A DNA stretch of 64,000 nt from Candidatus Sulfopaludibacter sp. SbA3. Lineage in GTDB: Bacteria > Pseudomonadota > Alphaproteobacteria > Caulobacterales > Hyphomonadaceae. The DNA lies in the NCBI GenBank assembly GCA_945888325.1, contig CAMDAC010000003.1:124001-188000 (forward strand), written 5' to 3'. Position 1 is the first letter of the stretch. Each line of letters opens with the position of its first letter. Below the pieces are notes generated by a model. It was not told where the DNA came from. It saw only the letters and a list, made by a program, of their open reading frames with translations, and searched no databases. A program made the position numbers and the translations under genes. Shown piece after piece: positions 26,809-36,408 of this stretch.

Positions 26809-27164
26809 ACCGGCTCGTCCTGGCTGCCGCCGTGCTCGGATTTGCCGGCGTCGGGCTCGGCGCTTTCGGCGCACATGCGCTGGATGCACAGCTCACGGAA
26901 GAATCGCGCGGTTGGTGGGATACGGCGACGCTGTATGTCCTGCCCCATGCCGCCGCCGCCCTCGCCGCCGGCCTCAGCGAACGCGGCGGACGCACGGCGC
27001 TCGGCGGCTGGCTGTTCGTGACCGGCGCAGTGATTTTCGCCGGCAGTCTCTATGCGATGTCACTTGGCGCTCCGCGCTGGTTCGGCGCGATTACGCCGAT
27101 CGGCGGGCTGAGCCTCCTTGCCGGATGGCTCACCCTCGCGCTCAGTGCCCTGAAGAAAAACTAG
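26805..27164 (+). CDS. DUF423 membrane protein
   Basis: A 119-residue protein with four predicted membrane segments. GLGAFGAHAL near the N-terminus, WDTATLYVLPHAAA and SLYAMSLGAPRWFGAITPIGG are the DUF423 signatures. Function is unknown across the family. It is translationally coupled to the thioesterase and overlaps the convergent lipoprotein gene by 4 bases. Confidence 0.9.
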   Translation: MNRLVLAAAVLGFAGVGLGAFGAHALDAQLTEESRGWWDTATLYVLPHAAAALAAGLSERGGRTALGGWLFVTGAVIFAGSLYAMSLGAPRWFGAITPIGGLSLLAGWLTLALSALKKN

Positions 27165-27775
27165 GAGCCCGTGGTGCCTTCGCCGACATAGCGGTCGGCC
27201 AGCTTGTCGGCGGTGATGCGCGCGTCATCGATCATCACCGCGAAAGCTTCGATTTCCGACACGATCGGCTGCACGTCCATGTCGGCGCGGACGGCCACAA
27301 GGTCGAGAGCTTCCTGGAAGCCGCGATGCGCCATCTGGGCCCGCACCAGCGCGCGCTCATAGCTCATTACGTCGCCGCGGTTCGAGGCATTCTTGTCGCC
27401 GCTGCGCAGGACCGATTCGGCTTCGGCAGTAACCTCCGCCAGCCCCCGGCGCGCCGACTGGCTGTCGGTAATGATCCGGGCGAGGACGAGTGAAGGCGCC
27501 TTGGTGCTGGCGCCGATACGGGTTGCGTAGAAACCCTGCGCGCCGGCCACTTCGGTTTTGCCGTGCATCAGGGTATCGGCGAGCGAGGCGAGGCCATCAG
27601 CCTCCTCGACCCAGCCGGCCTCGACGACTTCGTCACAATAGGCGTTGGACGCCTGGCGCAATTCGGATTGGCTTTTGGTTAACGAGGCCTCAACCGTCGC
27701 CTCGCCGGGCACAACCGAAACGGTTGCGCATCCCGCAAGAACGCCTAGGGATAGGCACAGAAGAACGCTACGCAT
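27161..27775 (-). CDS. Hypothetical lipoprotein
   Basis: A 204-residue protein with a signal peptide and lipobox (LGVLAGC). I trimmed the start to ATG 27775 so that MRSVLLCLSL forms a normal signal. The mature part is helical and acidic, with no domain I recognise; several heptad-like stretches suggest a helical bundle. It is a lone minus-strand gene, divergent from the proline iminopeptidase. Confidence 0.68.
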   Translation of the reverse strand: MRSVLLCLSLGVLAGCATVSVVPGEATVEASLTKSQSELRQASNAYCDEVVEAGWVEEADGLASLADTLMHGKTEVAGAQGFYATRIGASTKAPSLVLARIITDSQSARRGLAEVTAEAESVLRSGDKNASNRGDVMSYERALVRAQMAHRGFQEALDLVAVRADMDVQPIVSEIEAFAVMIDDARITADKLADRYVGEGTTGS

Positions 27776-27886
27776 CAATATGCTACCCGCCAGCAGCTTT
27801 GGCCCCACTCATTAAAAACAGTATGGGTGGGATGTACACAAGTCCAGTCATTGTCGAAAATCTAGTCGATTATAAGTGAAGAGCGC

Positions 27887-28876
27887 ATGAACAGACGCCA
27901 GAGCCGCCGTATTCTCTACCACAGGCACGAGCCCTATGCGTCCGGGCGCCTGCGCGTCTCACCGCTGCACGAAATATACTGGGAAGAATCAGGCAATCCG
28001 AAAGGCATACCGGTCGTCGCCCTGCATGGCGGCCCGGGGGGCGGATCGAGTCCGGAAATGCGACGGTTTTTTGACCCCGAGCGTTACCGCATCTTCCTGT
28101 TTGACCAGCGCGGGTGTGGACGCTCGACGCCGCACTCGGAACTGGAGGGCAACACGACCTGGGACCTGGTCGATGACATCGAGGCCCTGCGCAAGCATGC
28201 GGGCGTGTCCAGCTGGCTGGTCTTCGGCGGCTCCTGGGGCTCGACGCTGGCCATCGCCTATGCGGTGACCAATACCAGCCGCGTCCTCGGCCTCGTGCTT
28301 CGCGGCATATTCCTGGTCTCGAAGTCCGAGATCCAGTGGTTCTACCAGGAAGGCGCCAGCCGGCTGTTCCCGGATGCGTTCGACCGCTACGTCGCGCCGA
28401 TTCCGGAAGAAGAGCGCGGCGATCTCGTCACCGCCTTCTACAAGCGCCTGACGGGCACCGATGCGGTGGCCCGGATTGACGCGGCCCGCGCCTGGGCCCG
28501 CTGGGAGGGCCAGACGCTCTCGATCAAGGGCCCGGTGACCACGCCGCCGCGTTTCAACGAGGACGACTTCGTCGACGCCTTCGCGCGGATCGAGTGCCAC
28601 TATTTCATCAATGACGGCTTCTTCGACACCGACAACTGGCTGCTCGAACAGGCGAAGCTGAAACTGCAGGCAACGCCCGGCGTGATCGTGCACGGGCGTT
28701 ATGATGTGGTGACGCCGCTATCGACAGCCTGGGAACTCTCCAAGGCCTGGCCGAAAGCCGAGCTGCACATCGTGCCCGACGCCGGCCACTCGTCGATGGA
28801 ACCCGGCATCATCGACCGCCTTGTTCAGGCCACGGACGATTTCGCGGATCAGCTGGCGGTCAGGTCGCGCGCTTAG
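27887..28876 (+). CDS. pip: Proline iminopeptidase
   Basis: A 329-residue S33 peptidase that cleaves N-terminal proline from peptides. Diagnostic motifs are HGGPGGGSSP (oxyanion hole), FDQRGCGRSTPH, the nucleophile elbow GGSWGS (Ser116), HGRYDVVTP with the acid, and DAGHS with the histidine. Length is standard for the family (about 320). It is preceded by a weak AAGAG and appears monocistronic, converging on the enoyl-CoA hydratase gene. Confidence 0.93.
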   Translation: MNRRQSRRILYHRHEPYASGRLRVSPLHEIYWEESGNPKGIPVVALHGGPGGGSSPEMRRFFDPERYRIFLFDQRGCGRSTPHSELEGNTTWDLVDDIEALRKHAGVSSWLVFGGSWGSTLAIAYAVTNTSRVLGLVLRGIFLVSKSEIQWFYQEGASRLFPDAFDRYVAPIPEEERGDLVTAFYKRLTGTDAVARIDAARAWARWEGQTLSIKGPVTTPPRFNEDDFVDAFARIECHYFINDGFFDTDNWLLEQAKLKLQATPGVIVHGRYDVVTPLSTAWELSKAWPKAELHIVPDAGHSSMEPGIIDRLVQATDDFADQLAVRSRA

Positions 28877-28956
28877 AGGGCCTGATCAAAAGGTCGCGTT
28901 TGGGCCCAGCCGCCCTATGGATTGGCGCTCGCTGCTGTTGCGTATCGCTTCACCAA

Positions 28957-29634
28957 CTAGCTGAAGGCGCTTTCGCGGCCTTCATTTGCCAGCTGGTGGA
29001 CGCGGGCGGCCAACGCGCCCCGCATTTGCGCCTTCACGGCGCGGAACCCGGGTTGTGCCGCAAGCTCGAGGGCCCGGTTGTTTGCGAGCGCCGTCACGCG
29101 GTCCGGATCCGTCGTTTCATCGAAGACGCCATGACGCATAAAGTCTGCTGCTGACACGATGCGCGACGAGAGCGTCAACTGCCGGAGCAGTGTCGCCGGC
29201 AGTTCGCTCTGTACGATGTGCGCCGGCCCATCGGGAAACGCGATGCCGGCTTTCGCCTCCAACAGGCCAAACTTAGCCTGCTCCGCATTCGTTGCGACGC
29301 GGTAGTCGCAACACAGCGCAAGCACCAAACCGCCGCCCAGAGCATGACCCGGAATTGAGGCGACCACAGGGGCGGGTATGCGCAACAAATTTGCGGTCAT
29401 GCGGGTTATCGCCCGCGCCATCTGAATACGCTGGGCGCGGTCATACCCCATGAACTGCTTTGCATCGACCCCTGCGGAGAACACGCCTTCAGAGCCTTCG
29501 AGAACAAGCGGCAAATCCGGAGGGTGATTTTCGAACAATGCGCTGAGCCGCTCAACGGCGTCGAGGTCCAACGTGTTCATGGGGTCACGGCGCAGCGTTA
29601 CCGTTCGCACGCCATCTTCCGTGTCTTCCAACAT
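28957..29634 (-). CDS. Enoyl-CoA hydratase/isomerase family protein
   Basis: A 225-residue crotonase-fold protein. FSAGVDAKQF supplies the first oxyanion-hole segment and PGHALGGGLVLALCCDYR the second; GLLEAKAGIAFPDG holds one of the usual glutamate positions. It is shorter than typical hydratases (about 260) because the C-terminal helices are reduced. A GTG at 29640 is an alternative start to ATG 29634. It may belong to the same catabolic theme as the nearby BVMO, although the spacing of 180 bases makes one operon uncertain. Confidence 0.85.
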   Translation of the reverse strand: MLEDTEDGVRTVTLRRDPMNTLDLDAVERLSALFENHPPDLPLVLEGSEGVFSAGVDAKQFMGYDRAQRIQMARAITRMTANLLRIPAPVVASIPGHALGGGLVLALCCDYRVATNAEQAKFGLLEAKAGIAFPDGPAHIVQSELPATLLRQLTLSSRIVSAADFMRHGVFDETTDPDRVTALANNRALELAAQPGFRAVKAQMRGALAARVHQLANEGRESAFS

Positions 29635-29820
29635 TGCCACCGCCCATGCTTGCTCGGGTTGGTTTGAGCGGTCTTGTGCCGCTGCAACTATTTCTACGCG
29701 GCAAACGCCCTGTGATCATCCATCGAATGGGATTTTAGGAACTGCGTGTCGCCATCGCAATCCTGACTTCTTGATCAGAAATTGCCTGGCCGCATCCGGG
29801 ACAGTCAAGCAGCCCGGAGG

Positions 29821-31647
29821 TCAGGCCTCCGCGCGGAACTCGACGCCCTCGAACTTGCCCGACGTGCGCCAGCCTTCGATGTAATTGAAGAACGCCACGG
29901 CGCCCGCCGGATAGCCGACGAAGTAGCGCGCCTGCGGACCGGGATCGCGGCCTTCGTTGTTGTAATAGCCGGGCGTGCAGTCGGGCGAGCCGATCATCAG
30001 GCCCATACCGGACAGCAGCAGGTCCACCCAATCGTCCTCGGCCTGTTTGCTGACCTCAACTTCCTTTGCGCTCGTTGCCTCGGCGTGGCTGACAATCAGG
30101 GAGATCGTCCGCGCAGAGTCGACGAGGTTGTGCGGGTAGTTGGAGATCAGGTTCGCCGCCTGCGTCGCCTGGACGAGGAAGGCGTTCGGGAAATTGTGGA
30201 CGTGCATGCCGTGCTTGGTGCGCATGCCGTCGGCCCAGTATTGCGAGAGCGTGACGCCGCCGCGGCCCTTGGGATCAAAGCCGGTGCGCCGTTCCAGCGG
30301 CGTGCCCACTTCGAAGCCCGAGGCGTAGACGATGCAGTCCACCTCGTACTCCACGCCGTTCACGACGACGCCTTTTTCAGTGATGCGCTCCACACCCTTG
30401 CCATCGGTATCGATCAGGTGGGCCGCGGGTTCGTTGAACGCCTGCAGGTACTGGTCGTGGAAGCAGGGCCGCTTGCAGAGCTGGCGATACCAGGCCTTCA
30501 GCTTCTCAGCGGTTTCGGCGTCCCTGACGACCGCTTCGGCGCGCTGGCGGATCTCTTCCATCTTCTCATGGTCGGCGTCCTCATAGGCGGCCAGCATGCC
30601 CATCGGGTTGCGCTGGTCGGCCGGCAATTGGAGGATGCGGTTGCGGATGCGCTTGGCAAGATCGGTCCAGCCATCCTGCACCAGGTCCTCCGGCGCCATC
30701 CCGATACCCGCCTGGTTCTGCGTGAAGTTCTCCAGCCAGCGTTGCTGCCAGCCGGGTGTCGCGATCGAGGAAAACCATTCCGGATCAATCGGACGGTTGT
30801 CGCGCACATCGATGGACGACGGCGTGCGCTGGAAAACGTAGAGCGCCTTGGCGGCGCGCGCGAGATGCGGGACGACCTGAACAGCCGTGGCGCCGGTGCC
30901 GATGATCGCGACGCGCTTGTCCTTCAGCTTGTCCAGCGGCGCACCGTTGGGATCGCCGCCGGTATAGTCATAGTCCCAGCGGCTGGTGTGGAAGGCGTGG
31001 CCCTTGAAGTCCTTGATGCCGGGAATGCCGGGCAGCTTGGGCGTATTCAGCGGGCCGGTGCCGAGGCCGATGTATTTTGCGGTGAAGTTGTCGCCCCGGT
31101 TCGTGCGGATGACCCAGACGCTGCGCGCCTCGTCCCAGGAAAGGTCCTCGATGACAGTGTGGAAGAGGGCGTTCTCGTAGAGTCCATAGTGCTGCCCGAT
31201 GCGCTGGCACTGCTGCAGGATTTCCGGCGCGTGCGCATACTTCTCGCTCGGCATGTGGCCGGTCTCTTCGAGCAGCGGCATGTAGATCATTGAGGCGGTA
31301 TCGCACTGCGCGCCGGGATAGCGGTTCCAGTACCAGGTGCCGCCGAAGTCTCCGCCTTTCTCGATGATGCGGACGTCGTTGATCCCGGCTTCCTTCAGGC
31401 GGGCGCCGGTCACCAGGCCTGCAAAACCGCCGCCGACGAAGGCAAAGGTGACGTGGTCGGTCTTCGGCGCGCGCGGGGTGACCGGCGTATAGGGGTCTTC
31501 AAGGTATTCGTCGAACAAGCCGGCGATCCGGGTATACTGATCATTGCCGTCGCTGCGCAGCCGCTTGTCGCGTTCGGCGCGATAGCGCTCGCGGATCGCG
31601 TCCTTGTCGATGGGCTTGCGTTGGATCTGCGCCGCGTCATCCGCCAT
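29821..31647 (-). CDS. Flavin-containing Baeyer-Villiger type monooxygenase
   Basis: A 608-residue FAD/NADPH enzyme. The FAD Rossmann motif is GGGFAG (72-77), followed by GGTWYWNRYPGAQCD, the Baeyer-Villiger fingerprint FKGHAFHTSRWDY (214-226) and the NADPH Rossmann motif GTGATA (250-255). Such enzymes insert oxygen next to a ketone to give an ester or lactone. The N-terminal extension of about 65 residues is typical of the larger BVMO subclass. GAGAGG precedes ATG. Substrate is unknown; cyclic, steroid or long-chain ketones are possible. Confidence 0.92.
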   Translation of the reverse strand: MADDAAQIQRKPIDKDAIRERYRAERDKRLRSDGNDQYTRIAGLFDEYLEDPYTPVTPRAPKTDHVTFAFVGGGFAGLVTGARLKEAGINDVRIIEKGGDFGGTWYWNRYPGAQCDTASMIYMPLLEETGHMPSEKYAHAPEILQQCQRIGQHYGLYENALFHTVIEDLSWDEARSVWVIRTNRGDNFTAKYIGLGTGPLNTPKLPGIPGIKDFKGHAFHTSRWDYDYTGGDPNGAPLDKLKDKRVAIIGTGATAVQVVPHLARAAKALYVFQRTPSSIDVRDNRPIDPEWFSSIATPGWQQRWLENFTQNQAGIGMAPEDLVQDGWTDLAKRIRNRILQLPADQRNPMGMLAAYEDADHEKMEEIRQRAEAVVRDAETAEKLKAWYRQLCKRPCFHDQYLQAFNEPAAHLIDTDGKGVERITEKGVVVNGVEYEVDCIVYASGFEVGTPLERRTGFDPKGRGGVTLSQYWADGMRTKHGMHVHNFPNAFLVQATQAANLISNYPHNLVDSARTISLIVSHAEATSAKEVEVSKQAEDDWVDLLLSGMGLMIGSPDCTPGYYNNEGRDPGPQARYFVGYPAGAVAFFNYIEGWRTSGKFEGVEFRAEA

Positions 31648-31805
31648 GGTGGTACCTCTCCCGTTGGTCCTGCGCCTTGCTCGGCGGCCAGCCGGAAAGA
31701 TAGCCTATCCGGACTGCCTGCCTAGCCGTGACCCAAGGGCGCCGGACCCGGAAAAATGAGGCTGGCAGCGCCCCGCTCTATTGGCGGCCGCGCGTCCGAA
31801 GGCCG

Positions 31806-33152
31806 TCAGCCGGGCAGCAGTCCGGCGCTTGAAGCCGCCGAAATCAGACCGAAGACGAGGATCAGCGCGATCAGCGGCGGCGCAACCCAGCGCATCATGA
31901 AGCGCCAGACGTTCATCACGCGCCCGTCACCCAGTTCGCTGACCAGCATCTCGCGCGACAGCGCCCAGCCCGCAAACACCGCGATCAAAAGCCCGCCCAG
32001 CGGCAGCATCAGCGAGCCCGTGACGAATTCCATGAAAGCAATGTACTCGGTCGAGAACACATAGCCCGCGCCGATCATGAACACCGCGAACCCGATGCCG
32101 ACCGCCGCCCCGGCGCGCGTCACGCCCTGCTTCTCCTCAAGCCAGGAGACCGCCACTTCCATCAGCGAGATCGACGAGGTGAAGGCCGCGAACAGGGCGA
32201 GCGTGAAGAACAGGCCGCCGATCATCTCCCCGCCGGGCATCTGGCCGAAGGCGATGGGCAAGGTGACGAAGAACAATTCCGGCCCCTGCGCCGGCGACAG
32301 GCCCGCGGCGAACACGATCGGGAACACGGCAAACGCCGCCACCAGCGCGACCAGCGTGTTGGACAGCGCAATCGTCACCGAGACGTTAGGGATGTCGGTA
32401 TCGCGCGGCAGGTAGGCGCCGTAAGTCATCATCAGGCCCAGCCCGACGCCGACCGAGAAGAACGCCTGCCCCATCGCCGCCAGCACCGTGGCCAGTCCCG
32501 TCTGCGAGAAATCCGGCTTCAGGATGAAGCTCGCCGCCGCGGCAGCGTCGCCTTCCACCAGGGCAAAGCCGACCATACCGAGCAGCATCACGAAGAACAG
32601 CGGCATCAGGATCAGGTTCACCCGTTCCAGGCCGCTCTTCACGCCGCGCGCCACAACCACGATATGCGCCAGGATGAACAGCGCGAGCAGCACCAGCACC
32701 CTTGGACGGTCCTCGATCGTCGCTTCAAAGTTGTCGCGCGATCCCGCCGCGTCGATCCCTTCAAACGCGCCGGACACGGCTTGCGGAATGTAGCTCAGCA
32801 CCCAGCTCGAGATTACGGCATAGAAGGTCAGGATGAAGAACGAGGCGACTGTACCGATCCAGGCGACGAGGCCCCAGTATTTCGACCGGCTTTCCGCCCG
32901 CGCCAGGGAGTGCGCGCCCTCGACCGCCGACATGCCGGATTTGCGGCCCATCGCATACTCCGCCATCAGCAAGGGAAGGCAGAGGAAGGCGACGCACGCG
33001 ATATAGATGATGATGAAGGCGCTGCCGCCATACTCACCGGCAAGATACGGAAAGCGCCAGAAATTGCCGAGACCGACCGTGGAGCCGACGGCGGCCAGAA
33101 TGAACCCGATGCGCGAGCTCCATTCTTCAGTCTTCCGGCCAATCTGTGCCAT
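31806..33152 (-). CDS. Sodium-dependent transporter, NSS/SNF family
   Basis: A 448-residue polytopic membrane protein. The N-terminal EEWSSRIGFILAAVGSTVGLGNFWRFPYLA is unmistakable for neurotransmitter:sodium symporters, with the unwound first helix and the sodium-site residues. The FFSVGVGLGLMMTYGAY segment is also typical. Bacterial members take up amino acids with sodium. The protein has about 12 hydrophobic segments. GGGGAG lies 8 bases before ATG. It appears monocistronic downstream of rodA. Confidence 0.94.
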   Translation of the reverse strand: MAQIGRKTEEWSSRIGFILAAVGSTVGLGNFWRFPYLAGEYGGSAFIIIYIACVAFLCLPLLMAEYAMGRKSGMSAVEGAHSLARAESRSKYWGLVAWIGTVASFFILTFYAVISSWVLSYIPQAVSGAFEGIDAAGSRDNFEATIEDRPRVLVLLALFILAHIVVVARGVKSGLERVNLILMPLFFVMLLGMVGFALVEGDAAAAASFILKPDFSQTGLATVLAAMGQAFFSVGVGLGLMMTYGAYLPRDTDIPNVSVTIALSNTLVALVAAFAVFPIVFAAGLSPAQGPELFFVTLPIAFGQMPGGEMIGGLFFTLALFAAFTSSISLMEVAVSWLEEKQGVTRAGAAVGIGFAVFMIGAGYVFSTEYIAFMEFVTGSLMLPLGGLLIAVFAGWALSREMLVSELGDGRVMNVWRFMMRWVAPPLIALILVFGLISAASSAGLLPG

Positions 33153-33232
33153 GAATCATGCTCCCCGGGGCATTGTTTCGCGGGACCCTAGTCAGAAAGA
33201 GGCAAAGATCAACGTAGATTGACGTTTCCGGA

Positions 33233-34465
33233 CTAGAACAGTCCTCGCGAGGAAAGTTTCTCGTCCTGGTGCAGGTGGGCCGACAGGATCAACCCGAAAC
33301 AGGCCATCACGGTGATCAACGCGGTGCCGCCATACGAGATCAGCGGCAGCGGCATGCCCAGCACCGGCAGCAGGCCCAGCACCATGCCGCTGTTGAAGAT
33401 CGCGAAGAAGGCAATCGTCGAGGTCGCGCCGATCGTGGCGAGGCGGCCAAACCAGCTCTTGTTGCGCGCCGCCACCCGGAACGACCAGACGAACAGGAAA
33501 GCGAACACCGCGAGCAGGCCAACCGCGCCAATGAATCCGAATTCCTCGGCGATGATCGTCAGGATGAAGTCGGTCTGCTGCTCGGGCACGTATTCCTGCT
33601 GGGACTGGATGCCCTGCAGGTATCCCCGTCCGCTGAACCCGCCGGCGCCGATGGCGATCTTCGCCTGTTCGATCTGGTAGCTTTCGCCGAGCCCGTTGGT
33701 TGCCTCGCCGGTGATCCCGGCGATCAGCGTATCGACGCGCTCGCGCTGGTAAGGCTCCAGCACGAAGGTATAGATGGCGGGAACCGACAGCAGGCCGATG
33801 CCGATGGCGGCCGCGACCCAGCGCATGGCGATACCGGCAAAGAAGATGATCATCGCGCCCGAGGCGGCCAGCGCCAGGGCGGTCGACAGGTTCGGCTGCT
33901 TGAACACCAGCGCCGCCGGGACCAGCATGATCAGCAGAGCGCCGCCATGCACCAGCAAGGGCGGGCTCTGGCCATTGGTCGGCATCATGCGCTGATAGTA
34001 GCTGGCGAGCGCCATCGTCACGGCGAGCTTTGCCGGCTCGGACGGCTGCAGGATGATCGGCCCGACCTTCAGCCAGCGCGCCGCGCCGCCGCCCATCACG
34101 CCGAAGAAATCGACCATCACGAGCAGCACGATCACCACGGCATAGGCCGGCCAGGCAAAGCGCGCCCAGATGCCGAGCGGCAGCAGCGCGAGGCAGATCA
34201 TCAGCACAAAGCCGACGCCAAGACGCGTGATCTGGTCACGCCAGAGGTCGGCTTCGTCCGGCGACGGCGCCTGCGCGACGGGGTCCCAGCCGACCGAGAA
34301 CAGCATCGCCACGCCGGTCAGACCGACGCCGACGATCAGCAGGATGATGCTCCACGGCAGGCGCGCAATGGCGCCAAACGGGCCGAAATTCGCAAAGTGC
34401 AGCGCGCGCGCCGTCGGGGTGCGCGCTTCGCCGCGGGTATAGCCGGTAAAGCCTTCGCGGCTCAT
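33233..34465 (-). CDS. rodA: Rod-shape-determining peptidoglycan polymerase RodA
   Basis: A 410-residue SEDS family glycosyltransferase with about ten membrane segments. GATGxGxGSxxGRGxxxG-like IAIGAGGFSGRGYLQGIQSQ, the EEFGFIGAVG motif and the C-terminal GMPLPLISYGGTALIT are SEDS hallmarks. It polymerises glycan strands together with PBP2 in the elongasome. Its ATG overlaps the mrdA stop, making it the last gene of mreB-mreC-mreD-mrdA-rodA. The cytoplasmic N-terminal extension of about 35 residues is longer than in E. coli. Confidence 0.95.
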   Translation of the reverse strand: MSREGFTGYTRGEARTPTARALHFANFGPFGAIARLPWSIILLIVGVGLTGVAMLFSVGWDPVAQAPSPDEADLWRDQITRLGVGFVLMICLALLPLGIWARFAWPAYAVVIVLLVMVDFFGVMGGGAARWLKVGPIILQPSEPAKLAVTMALASYYQRMMPTNGQSPPLLVHGGALLIMLVPAALVFKQPNLSTALALAASGAMIIFFAGIAMRWVAAAIGIGLLSVPAIYTFVLEPYQRERVDTLIAGITGEATNGLGESYQIEQAKIAIGAGGFSGRGYLQGIQSQQEYVPEQQTDFILTIIAEEFGFIGAVGLLAVFAFLFVWSFRVAARNKSWFGRLATIGATSTIAFFAIFNSGMVLGLLPVLGMPLPLISYGGTALITVMACFGLILSAHLHQDEKLSSRGLF

Positions 34466-36408
34466 ACAGGATCTCCGTCCGGCTTTCCGTCCGTAGACGG
34501 TGTGACGGACGCGCGTTTGGCATAAACAGGCGTGCGCCCGCTATCCATCTTGATCGCGGCGGCGAGAATGTCCCGGCCTACAGGCGCTGCGGTGCGCGAG
34601 CCGCCCTCGCCATGCTCGACGATGACCGAGACGGCATAGCGCGGATTGTCGGTCGGCGCGTAGGCGACGAACAGGGCGTGGTCACGCAGTTCGCGCGCAA
34701 TCGACGCGCCGCCGCGAATGCCCTTTGCCCGCTCCTCAGCCGAAATCCGGCGGACCTGCGCAGTGCCGGTCTTGCCCGCAAGGCGCGGGCCGCCGAGGCC
34801 GAGATCGCCGGAGCGGTAGCCTGTACCGCCGGGCTCCGACGTCACACCGTACATGCCGGCCTTCTGGATTTCCATGATGGCGGGGTCGAGCGGCGCGTCC
34901 AGCATCTTGTCTTCGTCCGAGGGCGGACCGAATCCGATCAGCTTGGGCTTCAGCGGCGCACCGGTGGCGGCGATCCGCGCGGTCATCAGCGCCAGCTGCA
35001 GCGGCGTCACGCCAAGCTGTCCCTGCCCGATCCCGAAGTTCAGCGTCTCGCCTTCGAACCAGGGCTCGCCCCGCGCTTTCAGTTTCCAGGCGGGATCGGG
35101 CACCAGGCCACTGCGTCCACCGGTCATGCCGAGCACGAAGGTTTCGCCGAATCCGAACTTGTGCGCCACTTCGGCAATCTTGCTGACCCCAGTGCGCCGC
35201 GCGATCTCGTAGAAATACACGTCACAGGAATGCTTGATCCCGTTGTGCATGTTCATCGTGCCGTGGCCGCCTTTTTTCCAGCAGTGCCAGGTGCGGTTGC
35301 CGAAGCGGTATGAGCCGCCGCAGCGGACGGTGTCGGTGGTCTTGACCACCCCCGCCTCAAGCGCGGCAGTGGCGACCACCATCTTGAACGTAGAGCCCGG
35401 CGGGTAGACGCCGCCATGCGCGCGCGGATAGAGCGGCGCCATCGGGTTGTCGCGCAGTTCGGCATAGTCCTTGCCGGATATTCCGTTCACGAACGAGTTC
35501 GGATCAAAGGCCGGGGTCGAGACCATCGCCAGCACGTCGCCGGAGGCCACATCCATCAGCACGGCAGCGCCGCTTTCGCCCTCGAACCGTTCGATCGCCA
35601 CCCGTTGCAGCTCGGCATCGATGGTGACGAACAGGTCCTTGCCCGCCACGGCGGCGTTTGTGGGGTCCTGCTCCAGCTCCTGCATCGGGCGGCCATGCGC
35701 GTTGGTCACGACGCGGCGGCGCCCGGGGCGGCCTCGCAACCAGTCCTCGGCAAACCGCTCCATGCCCTGCCGGCCCACACGGATGTCCGGGTGGCGGAAC
35801 AATTCCTCGAATGTCTTCAGTTCGTCCGGCGAGCGGCCTTCGGCCAGCCGCGTCAGGTCGTCGGCGCTGGCGCGCGCGACATAGCCGAGTACGTGCGCAA
35901 AATCCCGTCCGCGCGGATAGGACCGCGTCGAGGCCATCTGCACATCGACGCCGTCCATCTCCACGGCGCGCACGCGCAGGCGCGCAAACTCCTCATAGCT
36001 CAGTTCCTGCACCACGGTGACCGGCACGAAACTCGCGCGGCGGATCCGGTTGGTCTGGATTTCCTCGAGCACGCGTTTGACGCGCGATTCCGGAAGGTCG
36101 ATGAACTTCGAGAGTTGCAGGAGTGTCGCTTCCGGATCGTCCAGCCGCTCGGGCACCACCGAAACGCGGCCAGCCTGGCGCTGCGACGCGAGCGGACGGC
36201 CGAAACGGTCAAGGATCTGCCCGCGCTCCGGCGGCGCCAGCACCAGGCGGATATGGTTCTCGTCGGCGAGCTTGCGATAATGCTCGGCCTCGAAGAATTG
36301 CAGCTGCGACAGGCGTCCTACCAGTGTGGCAAACACCGCGCCGCCAGCACCCATGGCCAGCAGCAGGCGGCGGTCAAAGTCTGCCTCCGGACTATTCTTG
36401 CGCGCCAT
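34462..36408 (-). CDS. mrdA: Penicillin-binding protein 2
   Basis: A 648-residue class B PBP, the elongasome transpeptidase. An N-terminal membrane helix near LLLAMGAGGAVFATLVG precedes the dimerisation domain (RGQILDRFGRPLA) and the transpeptidase domain with PPGSTFKM (catalytic serine and lysine), SCD and AGKTGTAQ. The C-terminus is extended with TPSTDGKPDGDP. It sits between mreD and rodA with overlapping start and stop codons on both sides, so translation is coupled. Confidence 0.96.
   Translation of the reverse strand: MARKNSPEADFDRRLLLAMGAGGAVFATLVGRLSQLQFFEAEHYRKLADENHIRLVLAPPERGQILDRFGRPLASQRQAGRVSVVPERLDDPEATLLQLSKFIDLPESRVKRVLEEIQTNRIRRASFVPVTVVQELSYEEFARLRVRAVEMDGVDVQMASTRSYPRGRDFAHVLGYVARASADDLTRLAEGRSPDELKTFEELFRHPDIRVGRQGMERFAEDWLRGRPGRRRVVTNAHGRPMQELEQDPTNAAVAGKDLFVTIDAELQRVAIERFEGESGAAVLMDVASGDVLAMVSTPAFDPNSFVNGISGKDYAELRDNPMAPLYPRAHGGVYPPGSTFKMVVATAALEAGVVKTTDTVRCGGSYRFGNRTWHCWKKGGHGTMNMHNGIKHSCDVYFYEIARRTGVSKIAEVAHKFGFGETFVLGMTGGRSGLVPDPAWKLKARGEPWFEGETLNFGIGQGQLGVTPLQLALMTARIAATGAPLKPKLIGFGPPSDEDKMLDAPLDPAIMEIQKAGMYGVTSEPGGTGYRSGDLGLGGPRLAGKTGTAQVRRISAEERAKGIRGGASIARELRDHALFVAYAPTDNPRYAVSVIVEHGEGGSRTAAPVGRDILAAAIKMDSGRTPVYAKRASVTPSTDGKPDGDPV

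Noticed and set aside
29641-29820. Possible terminator or small gene between the hydratase and BVMO genes
   Set aside because: Only a 6-base stem (TCCGGG/CCCGGA) without a T tract and no plausible ORF.
33190-33230. TCAA-N6-TTGA dyad upstream of the NSS transporter, considered as an Fnr/FixK box
   Set aside because: The half-sites are in the opposite order to TTGA-N6-TCAA, so it does not match the known consensus.
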